From Chrysemys picta bellii (Eukaryota; Chordata; Testudines; Emydidae), in the NCBI RefSeq assembly GCF_011386835.1, contig NC_088793.1, positions 99,370,923-99,434,922 of the forward strand: a stretch of 64,000 bases of DNA, given 5' to 3'. Position 1 is the stretch's first letter; each line of letters begins with the position of its first letter. The notes below the pieces were generated by a model, which worked only from the letters and a program-made list of their open reading frames with translations, searched no databases and was not told where the DNA came from. This document shows, piece by piece, positions 23,730-35,959 of the stretch. Made by a program: the position numbers and the translations under genes.

Positions 23730-23930
23730 GTAATTATCCTTTCAACATCCCTGCGAGGTAGGGCTGTGCAATTATCCCCATTTTACATGTGGGGAACTGA
23801 GGCACAGAGAAGGCCTTGTGATTTGCCCAATGTCACCCAAAAATATCTCCGCAAGAGCAGGTTACTGAACTCAGGTCTACTCAAGTCCTAAATTAGTGCC
23901 CGAACCACTGGCCATCCTTCTATCCACCAG
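23730..23930 (-). mobile_element. MIR-type SINE, antisense
   Basis: Contains attatccccattttacatgt, ggggaactgaggcacagaga and ttgcccaatgtcaccc, the MIR core read on the minus strand. Confidence 0.85.
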
Positions 23931-24012
23931 TCTGCTAACTTGTACAACACGACAGAAAAATTAAATGTTACTAAATCCATCTACAGCATGTAAGTTTCAA
24001 AATGCCTGTACT

Positions 24013-24075
24013 GAATGGCTAAATTCTGGCCCCCTTGAAATCAATAGGAGTTTTGCAACTGACTTCAATGCTGTT
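24013..24075. repeat. Short palindromic interspersed repeat
   Basis: ctaaattctggcccccttgaa, atcaataggagttttgcaac and tgacttcaatgctg follow the recurrent layout. Confidence 0.5.
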
Positions 24076-24668
24076 TTTGTTTATATTATGGGAGCAGCTA
24101 AAGGTGCCCCCTCAAAACCGGGGTCCCACTGCATTAGGCACTGCACACACATGGAGAGAGAGAATCACTGGCCCAAAGATTTCATTACTAGTAGCTGAAA
24201 GCCTGTGCTGTTGTATGTGTGTAATTCATAAAGTTATGTATGTAAAAAAGCCAAAAATGTCTGAGAGATTAAAAATTGGACAATAACAGACTGCAAATCC
24301 TGGGGAAGACTGAATCTGGTGATATTATGAACAAAAAGAGCCCTCCCCATGCTTGTAGCTGTTTCCATCACTTCACCCAGAGACATTCTAGGCTTCAGAG
24401 GAAAGTTTGGGGTTAGTGTGTGTGCTGGTTGTGTTATTTTGCGTAGATATGTTGATTTTTGTGGGGGGAGGATGTGTGCTGGCTGAGTTGTGTTTGAGAG
24501 TTGTATGGGCACACAGGTGTGACAATTAGGACAAGTAATCTATGATCTGTGCTGTCTCCCTCAAACAGCCAATGAAATTGCATGCAAATTAGCTATAGAG
24601 TAGAGTAATGGCATGATTGGCTGAGTTAGTTCTGATATCACAAGTCTAGGACTCTTGGCATGACATAG

Positions 24669-25320
24669 TGTGACAGACCCAAACCAGTGGGGTACAGGAG
24701 TCTGGTAGAGGGCAAATATACTGGTCACTGGATGAGTAGTTTTCTGTTCCCTGAGTGACTAGAACAGGGGCTGCACTAGAGTAATCAGGAACCTGCTAGA
24801 ACCAGTTAAGGCAGGCAGGCTAATTAGGACACCTGGAGCCAATTAAGAAGCTGCTAGAATCAATTAAGGCCGGCTAATCAGGGCACCTGGGTTTTAAAAG
24901 GAGCTCACTTCAGTTTGTGGTGTGAGTGTGAGTATGAGGAGCTGGGAACAAGAAGCTGAGAGTGAGAGGGTGTGCTGCTGGAGGACTGAGGAGCACAAGC
25001 ATTATCAGACACCAGGAAGAAGGTCCTGTGGTGAGAATAAGGAAGGTGTTTGGAGGGGGCCATGGGGAAGTAGCCCGGGGAGTTGTAGCTGTCATGCAGC
25101 TGTTACAGGAGGCACTATAGACAGCTGCAGTCCACAGGGCCCTGGGCTGGAACCTAGAGTAGAGGGCGGGCCTGGGTTCCTCCCAATTGACCTGGACTGT
25201 GGGTTCTTCCCAGAGACCTTCCCCTCTGGCTGTTCCCTAACCCACATGGTGAAGCTTTGAGGCAAGAAACTCTGCCAATAAGTGCAGGACCCACCAAGAT
25301 AGAGGAGGAACTTTGTCACA
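24669..25320 (+). mobile_element. Solo LTR, TGTGACA...TGTCACA
   Basis: The 652-bp unit starts tgtgacagacccaaaccagt and ends ggaactttgtcaca, with terminal inverted TGTGACA/TGTCACA and a 4-bp duplication atag (24665-24668, 25321-25324). It reads like the abundant turtle LTR with repeated gctaattaggacacctggagcc motifs; an internal ttttaaaag may be the TATA-like part. No internal retroviral genes are attached, so it is a solo LTR left by recombination. Whether the parent is Gypsy or ERV is not decidable here. Confidence 0.82.
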
Positions 25321-25572
25321 ATAGATACAGGCTTACTGTAGCTATACACCACACAAATGTAATCTGTAATGTTAAAATGGCTGAGAACTTAAAAAATTGG
25401 ATGGTAACAGGCTGTGAAACCCAGTGACGATTCAACCTGGTGATATTCTGAACAAAGAGAGCTCTCAGCTATGCTTGCAGCTGCTTCCATCACTTCACAC
25501 TGAGTCTACAGACATTCTAGGCTTCAGACTGACACAGGATGACAATCCTGGCATCTCTTTATATAGACAGAT

Positions 25573-25720
25573 GGGGGGGGGGGGGGGAGGGAGAGTGGGA
25601 GTGGAAACAGAGACATGAAGTGTTTTGCCAAAGTTCACATACCAGTAGAGTGGCAGAGCCAGGCATACATCCCAGGTCTCTGCAGTCCCAATCCACTGGA
25701 CCATGCTGCTCTAGGGGATC
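25573..25720 (-). mobile_element. MIR-type SINE, antisense, with a G run at its edge
   Basis: A G-rich run (25573-25588) precedes acagagacatgaagtgtttt, tggcagagccaggcatacat and ggtctctgcagtcccaatcc, which is MIR core and head in reverse. Confidence 0.65.
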
Positions 25721-26083
25721 AGGCTTTGACCTATAGTAAACTGAGAGTAAGCACTGTAGCATGTTTATGACAGGTTTCAGGTCTGGGTTTATAAATAGAC
25801 TGAGTAGCACTCTTTGAAGAGTGCTATTCTGTTGATATAGAAATTATGACAAAGCAGTGATTCACGGAAGTGATTTAAATTTACCTACAGGCCAAGTTGT
25901 AATTGCCTTAACTAGATTTATATAAACATAAAAATGTTTGGAGATCCATTGTTCCATTCTGAAGTTATTCTATTTACTGTGCAATCAAATCAGAGTCAGG
26001 ATGAGGTATTGTCTATATATAACAACAAACTAGTACTTTCCACTCTAAATAAAACCAGGAATGATGAAGATTTGGGGAGGGAG

Positions 26084-26310
26084 GCAGTGTGGTCTAGTGG
26101 ATAGCATACTGGACAGGGAGTCAGAAAATGTGGGTTCTATTCCATGCTAGCCGCTGATCTGGTTTGTGCCCTTGCGCAGGTCATTTTGCTTTGTGCCTTC
26201 CCCACTTTGCCTTGTCTATTTAGACCGTAAGCGGTTTAGGGAGTATCATCTAGAAGGCCCAGCTGAAACCAGGAAATCTGTGCTAGGTGCTGTACAAACA
26301 CACAAAGATT
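26084..26310 (+). mobile_element. MIR-type SINE
   Basis: Head gcagtgtggtctagtggata and ctggacagggagtcagaaaa, then the tail part ctatttagaccgtaagcggt and gtgctgtacaaacacacaa. Confidence 0.75.
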
Positions 26311-27489
26311 CTTCTTGTGTGTTTGCACTGTGGCTACCACAATGGTGCCCTGATCTCAGCTGCGACATCTAGATGCCACTCTAATCCAGACTATCAGTAA
26401 TAAAGATAACATGACCTTGAGCATGAGGAAGAGTTGACTGAAGAAATCCTCAGTGCTCAAAAAAAGGAAGTAGAAGAGACACTGCTGTGGAAGGGAGAAG
26501 ATTCATACACTAAACCACTTTTTCTAACTGGGTGAAGTTTAGAAATTAAGTAATCTTTTTCTGGTACTTATACACAGTGTTGAAGATTATGCAGTCATCG
26601 CTTTAAGTGTCTTTTCAAGTCTCTTATTAAAGTTATCAAGCATGCAGCTGTCAGAGCTGGCTGTTCTGATGCTATTGTACATAAGGCAATGGAGCAGTAA
26701 CACTTCCACATTGAAGTTTATGAAGAAGTTGTCGAATGTCTTTTTTTTTTTTATATTAATGGCTCAACATATTAAAGATTCTGGTATGGTATTTGGAATC
26801 TCAATCTCCTGGCAAACGAAAGCGGATATCATCAGTGTTTGCGAGCAGCAGGCATGCCCTGGGTAATTGCTAGTTTAGAATCAGGTTGTGCGCATTTGGG
26901 ATCCAGCACAATGCTAGGCTATTTCTTGCCCCCCTTTAAAATGCTTTATGACCTTTGGAAAGCATTAGAGAGATCTTATACCAAGACTGTGTAAACATTT
27001 TTTTTGTTAGCCCTAGTCATCCATTACAGTGATTGTAACCTTTCCTTGCATTCCTTTCCATTACTTACCTTATTCTTTCCATTACTGACTGCAACTTCCC
27101 TGTTCTTCTTCCCAGTCCTTTCTAACAGACATACTTGAACATACCAGGTAACAATTAGTTGATCAAAGCCAAGAAAAAAAAATGATCAGTTTCAGGATAA
27201 CTGCACTATATCCCCCTCTCTGTGGTCCACTCCAGGAGCTCCCAGATCTCCAGCCAGCATCTGTGTCTCTGGGTAGGGCCCCTTATCCCACTCCCTTCTG
27301 ACCTGGGAGGTATTAAGGCTGCACAGCAACCTGTCATCCACTGTGATATCCCAGCAAACTAGTCTACCTAGAGGCCAGCACCTCTGCTCTGCTTTCTTTC
27401 TCCAAGGGCTATGAACAGTGTATTGCCAGCAGTTACAAGCAGGCAGGCCATTCACCTGGTTCTTAACCAGACAGTCCTGTTTTGGTAAC

Positions 27490-27720
27490 CTTTGTCCCTA
27501 TCCGGTACTGGATGCAGTTTTGTCTGGTATCAGAGCATGCTGCTCCTCCCTAGCTGGCATGAAGTTGCACGCACCATGCATGCTAGCTCACGCCACATGG
27601 AGGATGTCATTATGCAGAAAGCGCCACCCTGCCCCCGCTGGCAGCAGCAGCCCATGCCATGCTGGAAGTATCTGGATCTCTGGTGTTCTGAGGATGTATC
27701 AGTGGCCACCCTAGTTACAA
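27490..27720 (+). other. Possible remnant of a Harbinger-type Myb/SANT gene
   Basis: A frame here reads SSRHMEDVIMQ and later PCWKYLDLWCSEDVSV, which weakly recalls the start of the Myb/SANT-like second protein of Harbinger transposons (an acidic start, then W-x-LLDLW-x-EEVS). The similarity is short and crosses likely frameshifts. Other readings, including an LTR piece with gcacctttattcttacagc downstream, are equally possible. Confidence 0.3.
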
Positions 27721-28429
27721 GTTACCACACAGCTCTTTCTAAGCAAGCACCTTTATTCTTACAGCAAAAAGCTTTACAGAAACAACATATAAAAACAGAA
27801 GTTCCTATATTCATGCTAAAAGCTTACCAGAGATCATTCATCAGTCTGGTAGGTCACAGTTTTTTCCAACCCTTCCGCCAGGGTTGGGACCCTTGCACAG
27901 AAGGTCCTGTCCATTTGATGGATCAGAAAGAAGGCCCTGAGTCAGTTTAAATGTAGCCTTTTTATGCCAAAAGCCCTTTGTCTTCCTAGTCTCTGGAAAC
28001 AGACTTTGAACCAGAATATGAGAACTTTTCCAGGGGTGGTCCTTCTCTGGAGGTATTTATAATGTGATTCAATGTAATCACTTCCCACTATTTTAGTTCC
28101 TGATGGAGCTGTGGTAATTATTGCCTATGGAATAGAAAACAATCATTTCATATAATCACTGGCCCACCATGATACATAAACTTCATGCAGTGAGTTGCCC
28201 CAAAGATACTGCATGCGGTTGCAATATCTGTCAGAGATTTCTGGTTAACTTACTCCTAGGCTCTTTCTCCCACGACTTTAGAGCTGTTGTGAAGCTATTT
28301 TGTGACCTTTTGGGAGTTGACATTGTGAACGTCACTTGCAAGTTCAGGCTTGCCCAAGTCCACCTTCAGCTTAAAAGTAACAAGGCTGGGAGGGGGGGGG
28401 GGGATGGTAGATCAGAAGCAGAGTAATGT

Positions 28430-30660
28430 TCACTTCTCAAATCTTTGGAAACAGTAGTAGTTTTACATTCACTTTGCACTTGCTTTGTAAATGACTACAC
28501 AAGGTGCAAGGCAATGGAGGACCAGGCCCTTGGGTTTTCTAAATGCCATCAGCAGCTGTCAATGCTGGTTCAAAAATGCTTTGGAGATTAAAAGAACAAT
28601 ATAAATTCTTATTATTCGTTTACAATATTCAAACACTAAATAGAAATGTGCCAAACTGAGATCTCGGGGGTTTTAGAAGCTTAGAGTTAGTGTGTCTGTT
28701 AGTATAACTACACTGCTGCCTGTAGATGCCTCATTAGTGTTCCGCAAGACTTGAATGCTGCTTCTCGCCCCCTCCATTTTCCTGGGAATCTACAGAGCAT
28801 TTGTGGCAATGATACAGGAGAAGATATTTAGCTAATTCTCTAATGGATAGTGCTAGAAAGGCAGTTTCCAGATATGAAGCCATAACCAAGAGGCCCAGAT
28901 TGTATGTATAGTACAACATTACCAAGGGCATAACTGTTGTGAAACGGTTTAACCTTAAGCTATCAAGGACCTGCCATTCATGCACCACCATCTAAACTAA
29001 TCTTATCACAAAATGGAAAATAGGTGTCAGCCATCACTACAATAAGTTGCTAGTCTCCCAGGGTGACACTTTTTCCAGTCTCCAGAAACTAGAGGCAAGT
29101 CTACATGAAAGCATATTGCGCAGCAGACTGTGGTGTAAATCTACAATGCTCCAGCATGCCATGCACTGTCTGTGGCACTGAGGACTTACACTCCAGCTTG
29201 CAGCACAGTGAATGTTCACATAGACATGCCTAATGTTGTCTACTGAATAACTGCACATTTGGAGAGGCAGAGGGAGTTCTACTCAGTGAGCTGGCCGATA
29301 CAAAACACAGTATCCAAAATATGTTAGTAGCACATAAGTGGACCATAAGCCTTGTGTGGAGCCCTAAGCATGTACAGGGTGAATCTAACCCAGAGAGCTT
29401 TCAGTGTTGCCAGTCCCAAGCATTCAAGAACCATAAACCAGCCTCCTCCCCAAAAAAATCCTGAGATTGGATTACGCTATGAGGTTTAAAAATATATAGA
29501 TATATATTATTTGCCTTCTGGTTCCTGAGGCTTTAGAGTGATCTTGGTTCATGTTTTTAAGTTTAATTCTGCAACCAGGAGGGCTAGAAACTATTTCTTT
29601 TTTCAAATGCAAGATGAAATTCTCAGGACTTCAGGAGCTGGGCCTTGAAGTAACACACCAAATATCACAAGACTCACAGTAAAATTATGACAGTTGGCAA
29701 CACTGAGAATTGTTTTTAAAAATCAATTCTCTTTTTACCTTCAATTTGATAACAATGACCAGGCTTTCATGCTAGATGTCATTCTAATCTCCCTTCATTC
29801 TTGAAATATTTGAACAGAGAAATTCTTGGGCTTTGGAAATATTTTCCTATTGGATGCAAATGTATAGAAACTCCCTGCTCACAAAGGCTTTCTGTTCTTA
29901 AAATGTGAACTCATGTAGAGTCAGACTTCTCTAGATATGCCTGAGAACATTTCAGCAACCTGCCAGGAAAACAAGGAGATAGATGGAAACCATCGCTGAC
30001 CCTAATAGATGACCTTTGTGAAGTGTAGGTAATGTAATTGGTAAACATTTTCAAAAGTGCCCAAGTCACTTAAGAGCCTAAGTCTCACTGAAAGAAAATG
30101 GGACTTAGACTCCTAACTAGGAAAACAAGAAAAATAATGTAACCAACTGATCCTATTCTGCTATCCTTCTTTCAACCTTTTGCCCTTATTTTGGCATCCA
30201 TTTACCAAATTGCCAGCTATGGTATCTATTAACCTCATCCTTTGATTGCACACTCCACAGCATCTCTCACTCCTCTTAACTCTTTCTCTAATCCTTTGTC
30301 CTAATACGGATACAACTACAAGCCTATTCAATATTACTATGTTTCTCTCTTCCATTAAAGTCCTTCTAAGAAACTGTTAATCTTTAATATTCATAACTTT
30401 TATTCCACTTATTGAGAAAATTAGCATGTAGTGCGCACACGTTATGTGTTATTTTTGGTTTTGAAAAATTCTGCCATCTTCTGAGATCTAACCCCATGAT
30501 CTGATAATATGTCTACGAATAGAATGAAACCTAAGGGTGACCACTGTACTGTGCAAACTCTGCACACATTGTGCAGCTTGGCTCTGCAAATATAAAAGAA
30601 TAAGTTTGGAGGGGATATTGGAATTACAAATACTGTCCCTTTTTTTTGAGAAACGGCTGA
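28430..30660. other. Intronic sequence, mostly unrecognised
   Basis: A TIR-like piece at about 29091-29231 (aggcaagtctacatgaaa on the left, tcacatagacatgcct on the right) is the only structure I see. The rest has no family I can name. Confidence 0.4.
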
Positions 30661-30663
30661 ATG

Positions 30664-30757
30664 CTCAAAAGAGTGCAGTGTTGTTGTACCTGTGTTGGTC
30701 CCAGGATATTAGAAAGACACGGTAGGTGAGGTAATATCTTTTGTTGGACCAACTGGA
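30664..30757 (-). mobile_element. SINE-like fragment (ggtccaataaaagatatt family), antisense
   Basis: Reads gtgttggtcccaggatatta, gtgaggtaatatcttttgtt and ggaccaactgg. The sense version is at 56350-56470. It is a cousin of the fold-back family. Confidence 0.65.
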
Positions 30758-30922
30758 GTAAGATTCCTAACTTCTAAGTAGGCTCCTAACCTGCATTGAT
30801 TTTAATGGAGGTTAAGTCCCTAACTCCATTTGAGCAGTCAAAGAGCCTAAGAGCACCTCAAAATATTAGTCTTCTACTCACAGTCAAAAAAGAGTCATGT
30901 GAATAATGTTCAGTTAATTTGA

Positions 30923-31136
30923 ACAGGAGTACTTGTGGCACCTTAGAGACTAACAAATTTATTAGAGCATAAGCTTTCGTGGACTACAGCCCACTTCTTC
31001 GGATGCATCCGAAGAAGTGGGCTGTAGTCCACGAAAGCTTATGCTCTAATAAATTTGTTAGTCTCTAAGGTGCCACAAGTACTCCTGTTCTTCTTTTTGC
31101 GGATACAGACTAACACGGCTGTTACTCTGAAACTTG
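30923..31136 (+). mobile_element. Fold-back SINE 2 with an exact 170-bp palindrome
   Basis: Flanked by a 13-bp duplication tcagttaatttga (30910-30922, 31137-31149). The left arm gaacaggagtac...cttcggatgcat is followed without spacer by its exact reverse complement, giving a perfect palindrome 30921-31090 centred on ATGCAT. The right arm then continues with the 3' tail ttctttttgcggatacagac and ctaacacggctgttactctg. Non-coding; it should form a stable hairpin in single-stranded DNA or RNA. Confidence 0.92.
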
Positions 31137-31149
31137 TCAGTTAATTTGA

Positions 31150-32085
31150 GGTATCTTTTAAAAGTCCCTGGCCATCTAGCCAAGCATGGTAACATCCATG
31201 AAGGTACACTAGGGTCCCTCATAACTTCAGAGCATAGTGGTATAAAATTGGTGCACTAGCAGCTCCGGCCCTACTGCATTAGTTAAAGGAGACTCTAAAT
31301 TAGCTGTTCTAAGTGTAGGACTTGCAGCACAGGTTACAACCTCCAACTCCGTCTGAAGGTTAGTGTGCACATACGCAGCCAGTTTATTACAGTATAATTA
31401 CAATAGTCAGATTAAGTTGTAAATGAACTTTTGTGAGCCTTCCCAAACAGTGTTCAGGGCAACCCAGCTCCGGAAGGTGTTTTTATTGTCCAAAGGAGAG
31501 CCACAAGGACAAACATGCTGTCACAGAAGCTGGAAAGATGCCTGCAGAGCAGGAAGCTGTGCAGGCTGCAGCTGGATAGAGAGCCCCATGCAGAGCAGGC
31601 TGTGACTGCCCAATGCTGCAGGGAAAGACAGATCTGTGCAGAATTTGTAGGGAGCAGCCGAGACAGGGGTCTAGTAAAGAGGAACTGACTGAGCCTGTCA
31701 GCAACTCAAAGCTAGAAGCCAACCCAGGCTATTAAAGGGGCAGCAACTTGAAGTTTTTTTTTTTTTTTTCCAAAGTGCCAAAGATCACTATGCTCTGACT
31801 ACATGTTTGGCCCAAAGAGAAAATGCTGCTGTAACAGGCAACTACATACAGCCAGGGACTGCAGGCCTTGTAGTCCAATTGCTGCCCACAGTTTGCTAGC
31901 AGCATGAGCAGGAAGCACTTCAGCAATAGCAGAATGACAATGCAGAGCCCCCAAAGAGACACCACGGAGTGATCCAGCTTAGGAAAACCTCTGGGTTGCT
32001 TAATTACTTCTAACACAGGAGTGGATTGGAAAAGGCCCTCCGCCCCCAAGGACCAAGCTAGGAATAGCTAGGTTTCATTTTGAAG
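31150..32085. other. Intronic sequence with unassigned repeat-like content
   Basis: G/C-richer than its surroundings with a T15-like run (31756-31771). It reads like LTR or ERV-derived DNA (aagccaacccaggctattaa), but I cannot match it to a family or set borders. Confidence 0.35.
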
Positions 32086-32429
32086 TGTCTTAAGCCATTG
32101 TTGTGACCCATGAACCCCTCAATGCCAACTGGGTTACAAGAATATCTTGACTCTGGTGTGTACACACTAGTTCGCCAAAGAATGTTGTATGAGGTCTTAA
32201 ATGAAAGCCAGGGTCACACTGGTCATTAATATTGTGGTGAAATGTATGTACAGATATTACATAAGTATGTATGTCTACTGGCAATATGTTCCTGAAGTCT
32301 GTGTCAATGCAGAGCTGACAAACAGGTTTTCTGCCAGACAAAAGATTATGCACCCATCTCTCAGTTGGCATGTAAATTAAGCTTTGTAAGCCAACCCAAT
32401 GGGAGCCCCATTGCGATGGGGTGTACTCC

Positions 32430-32880
32430 CCACACTGGCCCTGCAAGTGCTGAGTTAGGCTAATGGATGTAATCAGCCCATTAAACTGCAAAAGGGGGAG
32501 ATTTAGGGAAAAAGTTAATTGGCCCACCTGAGAGGAAACAGGCCAGGGCTTATATAAGGACAGGAAATTGGAACCAGAGAGTGCTGCAGGGAGGCAGGCT
32601 GCAGTCACTCCCTGGGAGGATGGAGTTGTGTTTGGGGGCTATAGAGACAGATAAGTAGCCTATATTACTCCCTGTGAGGAGGGTGCTGAGAGGCTAGCAA
32701 ACCCAGAGGCGTGGGAAGGCCCAGGAGGTAAGGAAGAAGCTCAGGGAAAGGCAGCAAGGTGAAGGAGGGAACCACACCTCAGCTGCTGTTTAGAGTGTTT
32801 CTGAGCTGGAACCCAGAATAAGGGGTGGGCCTGAGTTCCCCTGCCAGCCCCTGAGGGAGTGGTACCTGGGTCAGTGAATG
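32430..32880 (+). mobile_element. Degenerate LTR, same family as 41403-42042
   Basis: Shares ordered phrases with the 41.4 kb LTR: aattggcccacctgag, ctgcagggaggcaggctgca, cagtcactccctgggagg, aggcccaggaggtaaggaag and tgagctggaacccagaataa. A TATA-like ggcttatataagg is at 32547. Ends not preserved; 32090-32430 may belong to another LTR or ERV piece. Confidence 0.6.
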
Positions 32881-33289
32881 AGTGAACTGCCAAAGACTGC
32901 CATTGAGCAGTCTACAATCTTATAGTTCATATGAAGGTTTTGTTGTAAGGTAATCTGGGAAAAGGTCATAATTAAGGTTGTAAATGGAACCTGTAGATTG
33001 GTGTAAGGGGATGGATTCTGACTGGCCCCTGTTTGGGTGTGAAGGGTGGGTGAGGATTCTACAAGGAGAGTATTCCAAAGGAAGAAGGGAATTGGGGGGG
33101 TAAAGAGGTGGCACCTACAGGATGGAGGACATGCACACAATTCAGGGTAGGTGAGGAAGGGACAGTCTCCCCCTCCACCCAGTCTGGGGCAAGATGGCAC
33201 TGCATTGCCTGTATTCAGAACCTACCTAGCACAATTTAGCCCTTTCTGTATGTATTTGAAGATACACTCCATTCTCAGTTCATCCCTCA

Positions 33290-34480
33290 CAGTATCACAG
33301 AAACGTAGGGCTGGGAGGGATCTTGAAGTCATCAAGTCCAGTCCCCTGCACTGTGGTAAGGATGGTCTAGGTTTACTCAGTCTTAACAGTTATTTGTCCA
33401 ACTTATTTTTTTAAGCCTCCCAATGACAGTGACTCCACACCTTTCTTTGAAAACATATTCCAGAGCTTAACTACGCTTATAGTTAGAAAGTTTTTCCGAA
33501 TATCTAGCCTACATCTCCTTTGCTGCAGATTAAGGCCATTATTATTTGCCCTACCTTCAGTGGACATGGAGAACAATTGATCGCTGTCCTCTTTATAACG
33601 GCCCTTAACATATTGGAAGACTTATCAGGTTGCAATGCAGACCTCTTTTCTCAAGACTAAACATGCCCAGTTTTTTTAACCTTTACTCATAAGTTAGGTT
33701 TTTCTAAACCTTTTCTCATTTGTGTTGCTCCCCTCTGGAGTCTTCCCCATTTGTCCACATCCCTCCTAAATTGTGGTGCCCAGAATTGGACTCCCTACTC
33801 CAGTAGGGTCTCACCAGTGCAGAGTAGAGCAGGACAGTTACCTCCGGTGTCTAACATACAACAGTCCTGTTAACCCCAGAATCACACTGGCCTTTTTTGC
33901 AGCTGCATCACATTGACAACTCTGTTCAGTTTGTGGTCCATCATAACCTCCAGATCCTTTTCAGCAGTTAGACAGTTATTCCCCCATTTTGTAGTTGTGC
34001 ATTTGATTTTTTTTCCTTCCTGAGTGAAGTACTTTGCACTTGTTGTTGTTGAATTTCATCTTGTTGAATTCAGACCAATTCTCCAAAGTCATTTTGAGTT
34101 TTAAACCCATCCTCCAAACTTCTTGCAACCCCTCCGTTTGGTGTCATCTGCAAATTTTATAAGCATACTCTCTACTCCATTATCCAAGACACTAATGAAA
34201 ATATTGAATAGTATTAGATCCAGGACTGAGCCCTGTGGGAAGCCACTAGATGTGCCCTCCCAGTGTGACAGCAAACCATTGATACCTACTCTAAGTACAG
34301 TCTCCCAACCTGTAATGCACCCACCTTATAGTAATTTTATCTAGACTGCATTTTCCTAGTTAGCTTATGAGAACATCATTTGGAATTGTGTCAAAAGCCT
34401 TACTAAAGTCAAGATACTGTATATCATGTCTACTGCTTTCCCTCAATCCAGTAGATCAACCTCATCAAAGAAGGAAATTA
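33290..34480 (-). mobile_element. Old CR1 LINE, 3' half, minus strand
   Basis: The 3' end (tatcacagaaacgtagggct, gggagggatcttgaagtcat) is at the left, followed by inverted reverse transcriptase sequence with many stops: gtgtcatctgcaaattttat (FADDT region), attaatgaaaatattgaat-type wording and caaaagccttactaaagtca (F-S-K-A-F-D-x-V region). More diverged than the CR1 at 12131. Confidence 0.85.
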
Positions 34481-34969
34481 AGTTGGTTTGGCATCAAAAT
34501 ATGGAACCTGGACAAACTGATGAAGTCCAGCCATTTTGGGTGGAGAGCTGAGAACTGGTGTACTTCATGTATATCCCAGGCTGTAAAGCACTGGGGGAGG
34601 GGGGTACACCCGCTTAGATAAAGAGACACAGCTCAGAGCTATTGTTTCAGGCTGTATTCATCTCCATGGGGAATTCTCCTTCAGCTGAACATCACACTGA
34701 GATAAATGGGCCACTTCGCACCTTTCCGAACTCCTGTGCCACAGATGGATGTGTAGAGAAGCCCTTTCCCTCCACGGTCATTCTATACTTCCTGTTTAAA
34801 GGACCATGCTTTCAAGGGCTCTAAAATGGCATGCTAACACACTTTCTTGAAACTTGCTTGGGTCTTTTAATAGTGTTAGATGGAATGCTGTGCATGAGTG
34901 AATGGATGGTAAAAAGAGGTGAGGAGCTTGTATGTTTCAGCAGCTGTGGGGCTGGAATGGTAAAGGTAT

Positions 34970-35123
34970 AGAATATCAGGGTTGGAAGGGACCTCAGGAG
35001 GTCATCTAGTCCAACCCCCTGCTCAAAGCAGGACCAGTCCCCAAATGGACCCCTCAAGGATTGAGCTCACAATCCTGGGTTTAGCAGGCCAATGCTCAAA
35101 CCACTGAGCTATCCCTCCCCCCC
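34970..35123 (-). mobile_element. tRNA-headed SINE with CR1-like tail, minus strand
   Basis: Right end, reversed: gggagggatagctcagtggt (box A) and gagctcaatcc (box B). Left end: agaatatcagggttggaagg and acctcaggaggtcatctagt, the CR1-type tail. Nearly full length and little diverged. It ends 41 bp from the tRNA-Ser-like gene on the same strand. Confidence 0.9.
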
Positions 35124-35164
35124 AGGAAGCAATATGGTTTGGTCTGTCATTGTACTAAAAGGGG

Positions 35165-35245
35165 GATGAGGATGGGATTCAAACCCATGCACACAGAGCA
35201 CAATGGATTAGCAGTCTATCACCTTAACCACTCAACCACCTCATC
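35165..35245 (-). tRNA. tRNA-Ser (GCU) like locus, possibly a pseudogene
   Basis: Class II tRNA layout on the minus strand. The acceptor stem GATGAGG/CCTCATC pairs perfectly. The D arm is ggttgagtggttaaggtg, the anticodon arm ATAGA-CTGCTAA-TCCAT has anticodon GCT (35210-35212), the variable arm is 14 nt and the T arm is ATGGG-TTTGAAT-CCCAT. A TTTT terminator follows at 35157-35160. Compared with vertebrate tRNA-Ser(GCU) from memory, the changes are mainly C-to-T or G-to-A at former CpGs. They include T in place of the usual C56 in the T loop and an A-C mismatch in the anticodon stem, and the discriminator is C rather than G. It reads as an intact fold with CpG decay, so it may be a silenced copy. 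Confidence 0.75.
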
Positions 35246-35959
35246 TTAGCTTGGGTTAATGGGCATATTGGGGCATTGCTGGAAGAGTGCACATTTAAGG
35301 TTGTATGGGCAACCTTACCTGTGCATATCCTGGTTTTCAGAAGGTTGAATTTTGTTTAACACATTCTTATGCAAGGGGACGATATACCACCAGGCAATTT
35401 CAACTCTGTTAACGTAGTTTTTTTTTGTCATTTGCCCTGCTAACCCTTACTGAAATGGACCCTCTCAATCACTAGTATTTCTTTCCTATTTGTTCATGTT
35501 TTTGGAGCCCACTTCTTTAAAGTCTTACACTGGCATTGTTCCCAGCACATGACCTCCCATGGAATTTAGTGGGAGCTGTGTGAAAATCTTTAGCACAAAT
35601 GTTTATAACAAAATTTGCATATCCCAGAGTTAAGGAAGTCATTTTATGGAGGGTGGTAAAGGAAAAAATGTTTGCCTGCATTCTTAATTATTTTAAAGGT
35701 GTTGGCTAAAGCAAGAGTGCAGTTAAGCTGTGTACTGAATGGGAAGTTTGCAAATGATCAGCTTCAATTTGAACAGAGCATGTAATCACTATAACACATA
35801 CAAATATTACTGTATATGGAGAAAAACTACCTTATGCATTAGATGCATTATTGCAAGTCATTGCCTGATAAAAGTAACAACAATGGCTATGGGTGAAGCA
35901 GCTTGGGATGGTGATGAAGTATCCTGTCAGGCTCTGTTATGCTGGCTCAAAATAAGATA

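Noticed and set aside
28169..28426. Plus-strand frame of 85 codons
   Set aside because: Some protein-like wording but no recognisable family or splice context.
32090..32608. Minus-strand frame of 172 codons
   Set aside because: Falls on LTR-like sequence read backwards; no retroviral motif.
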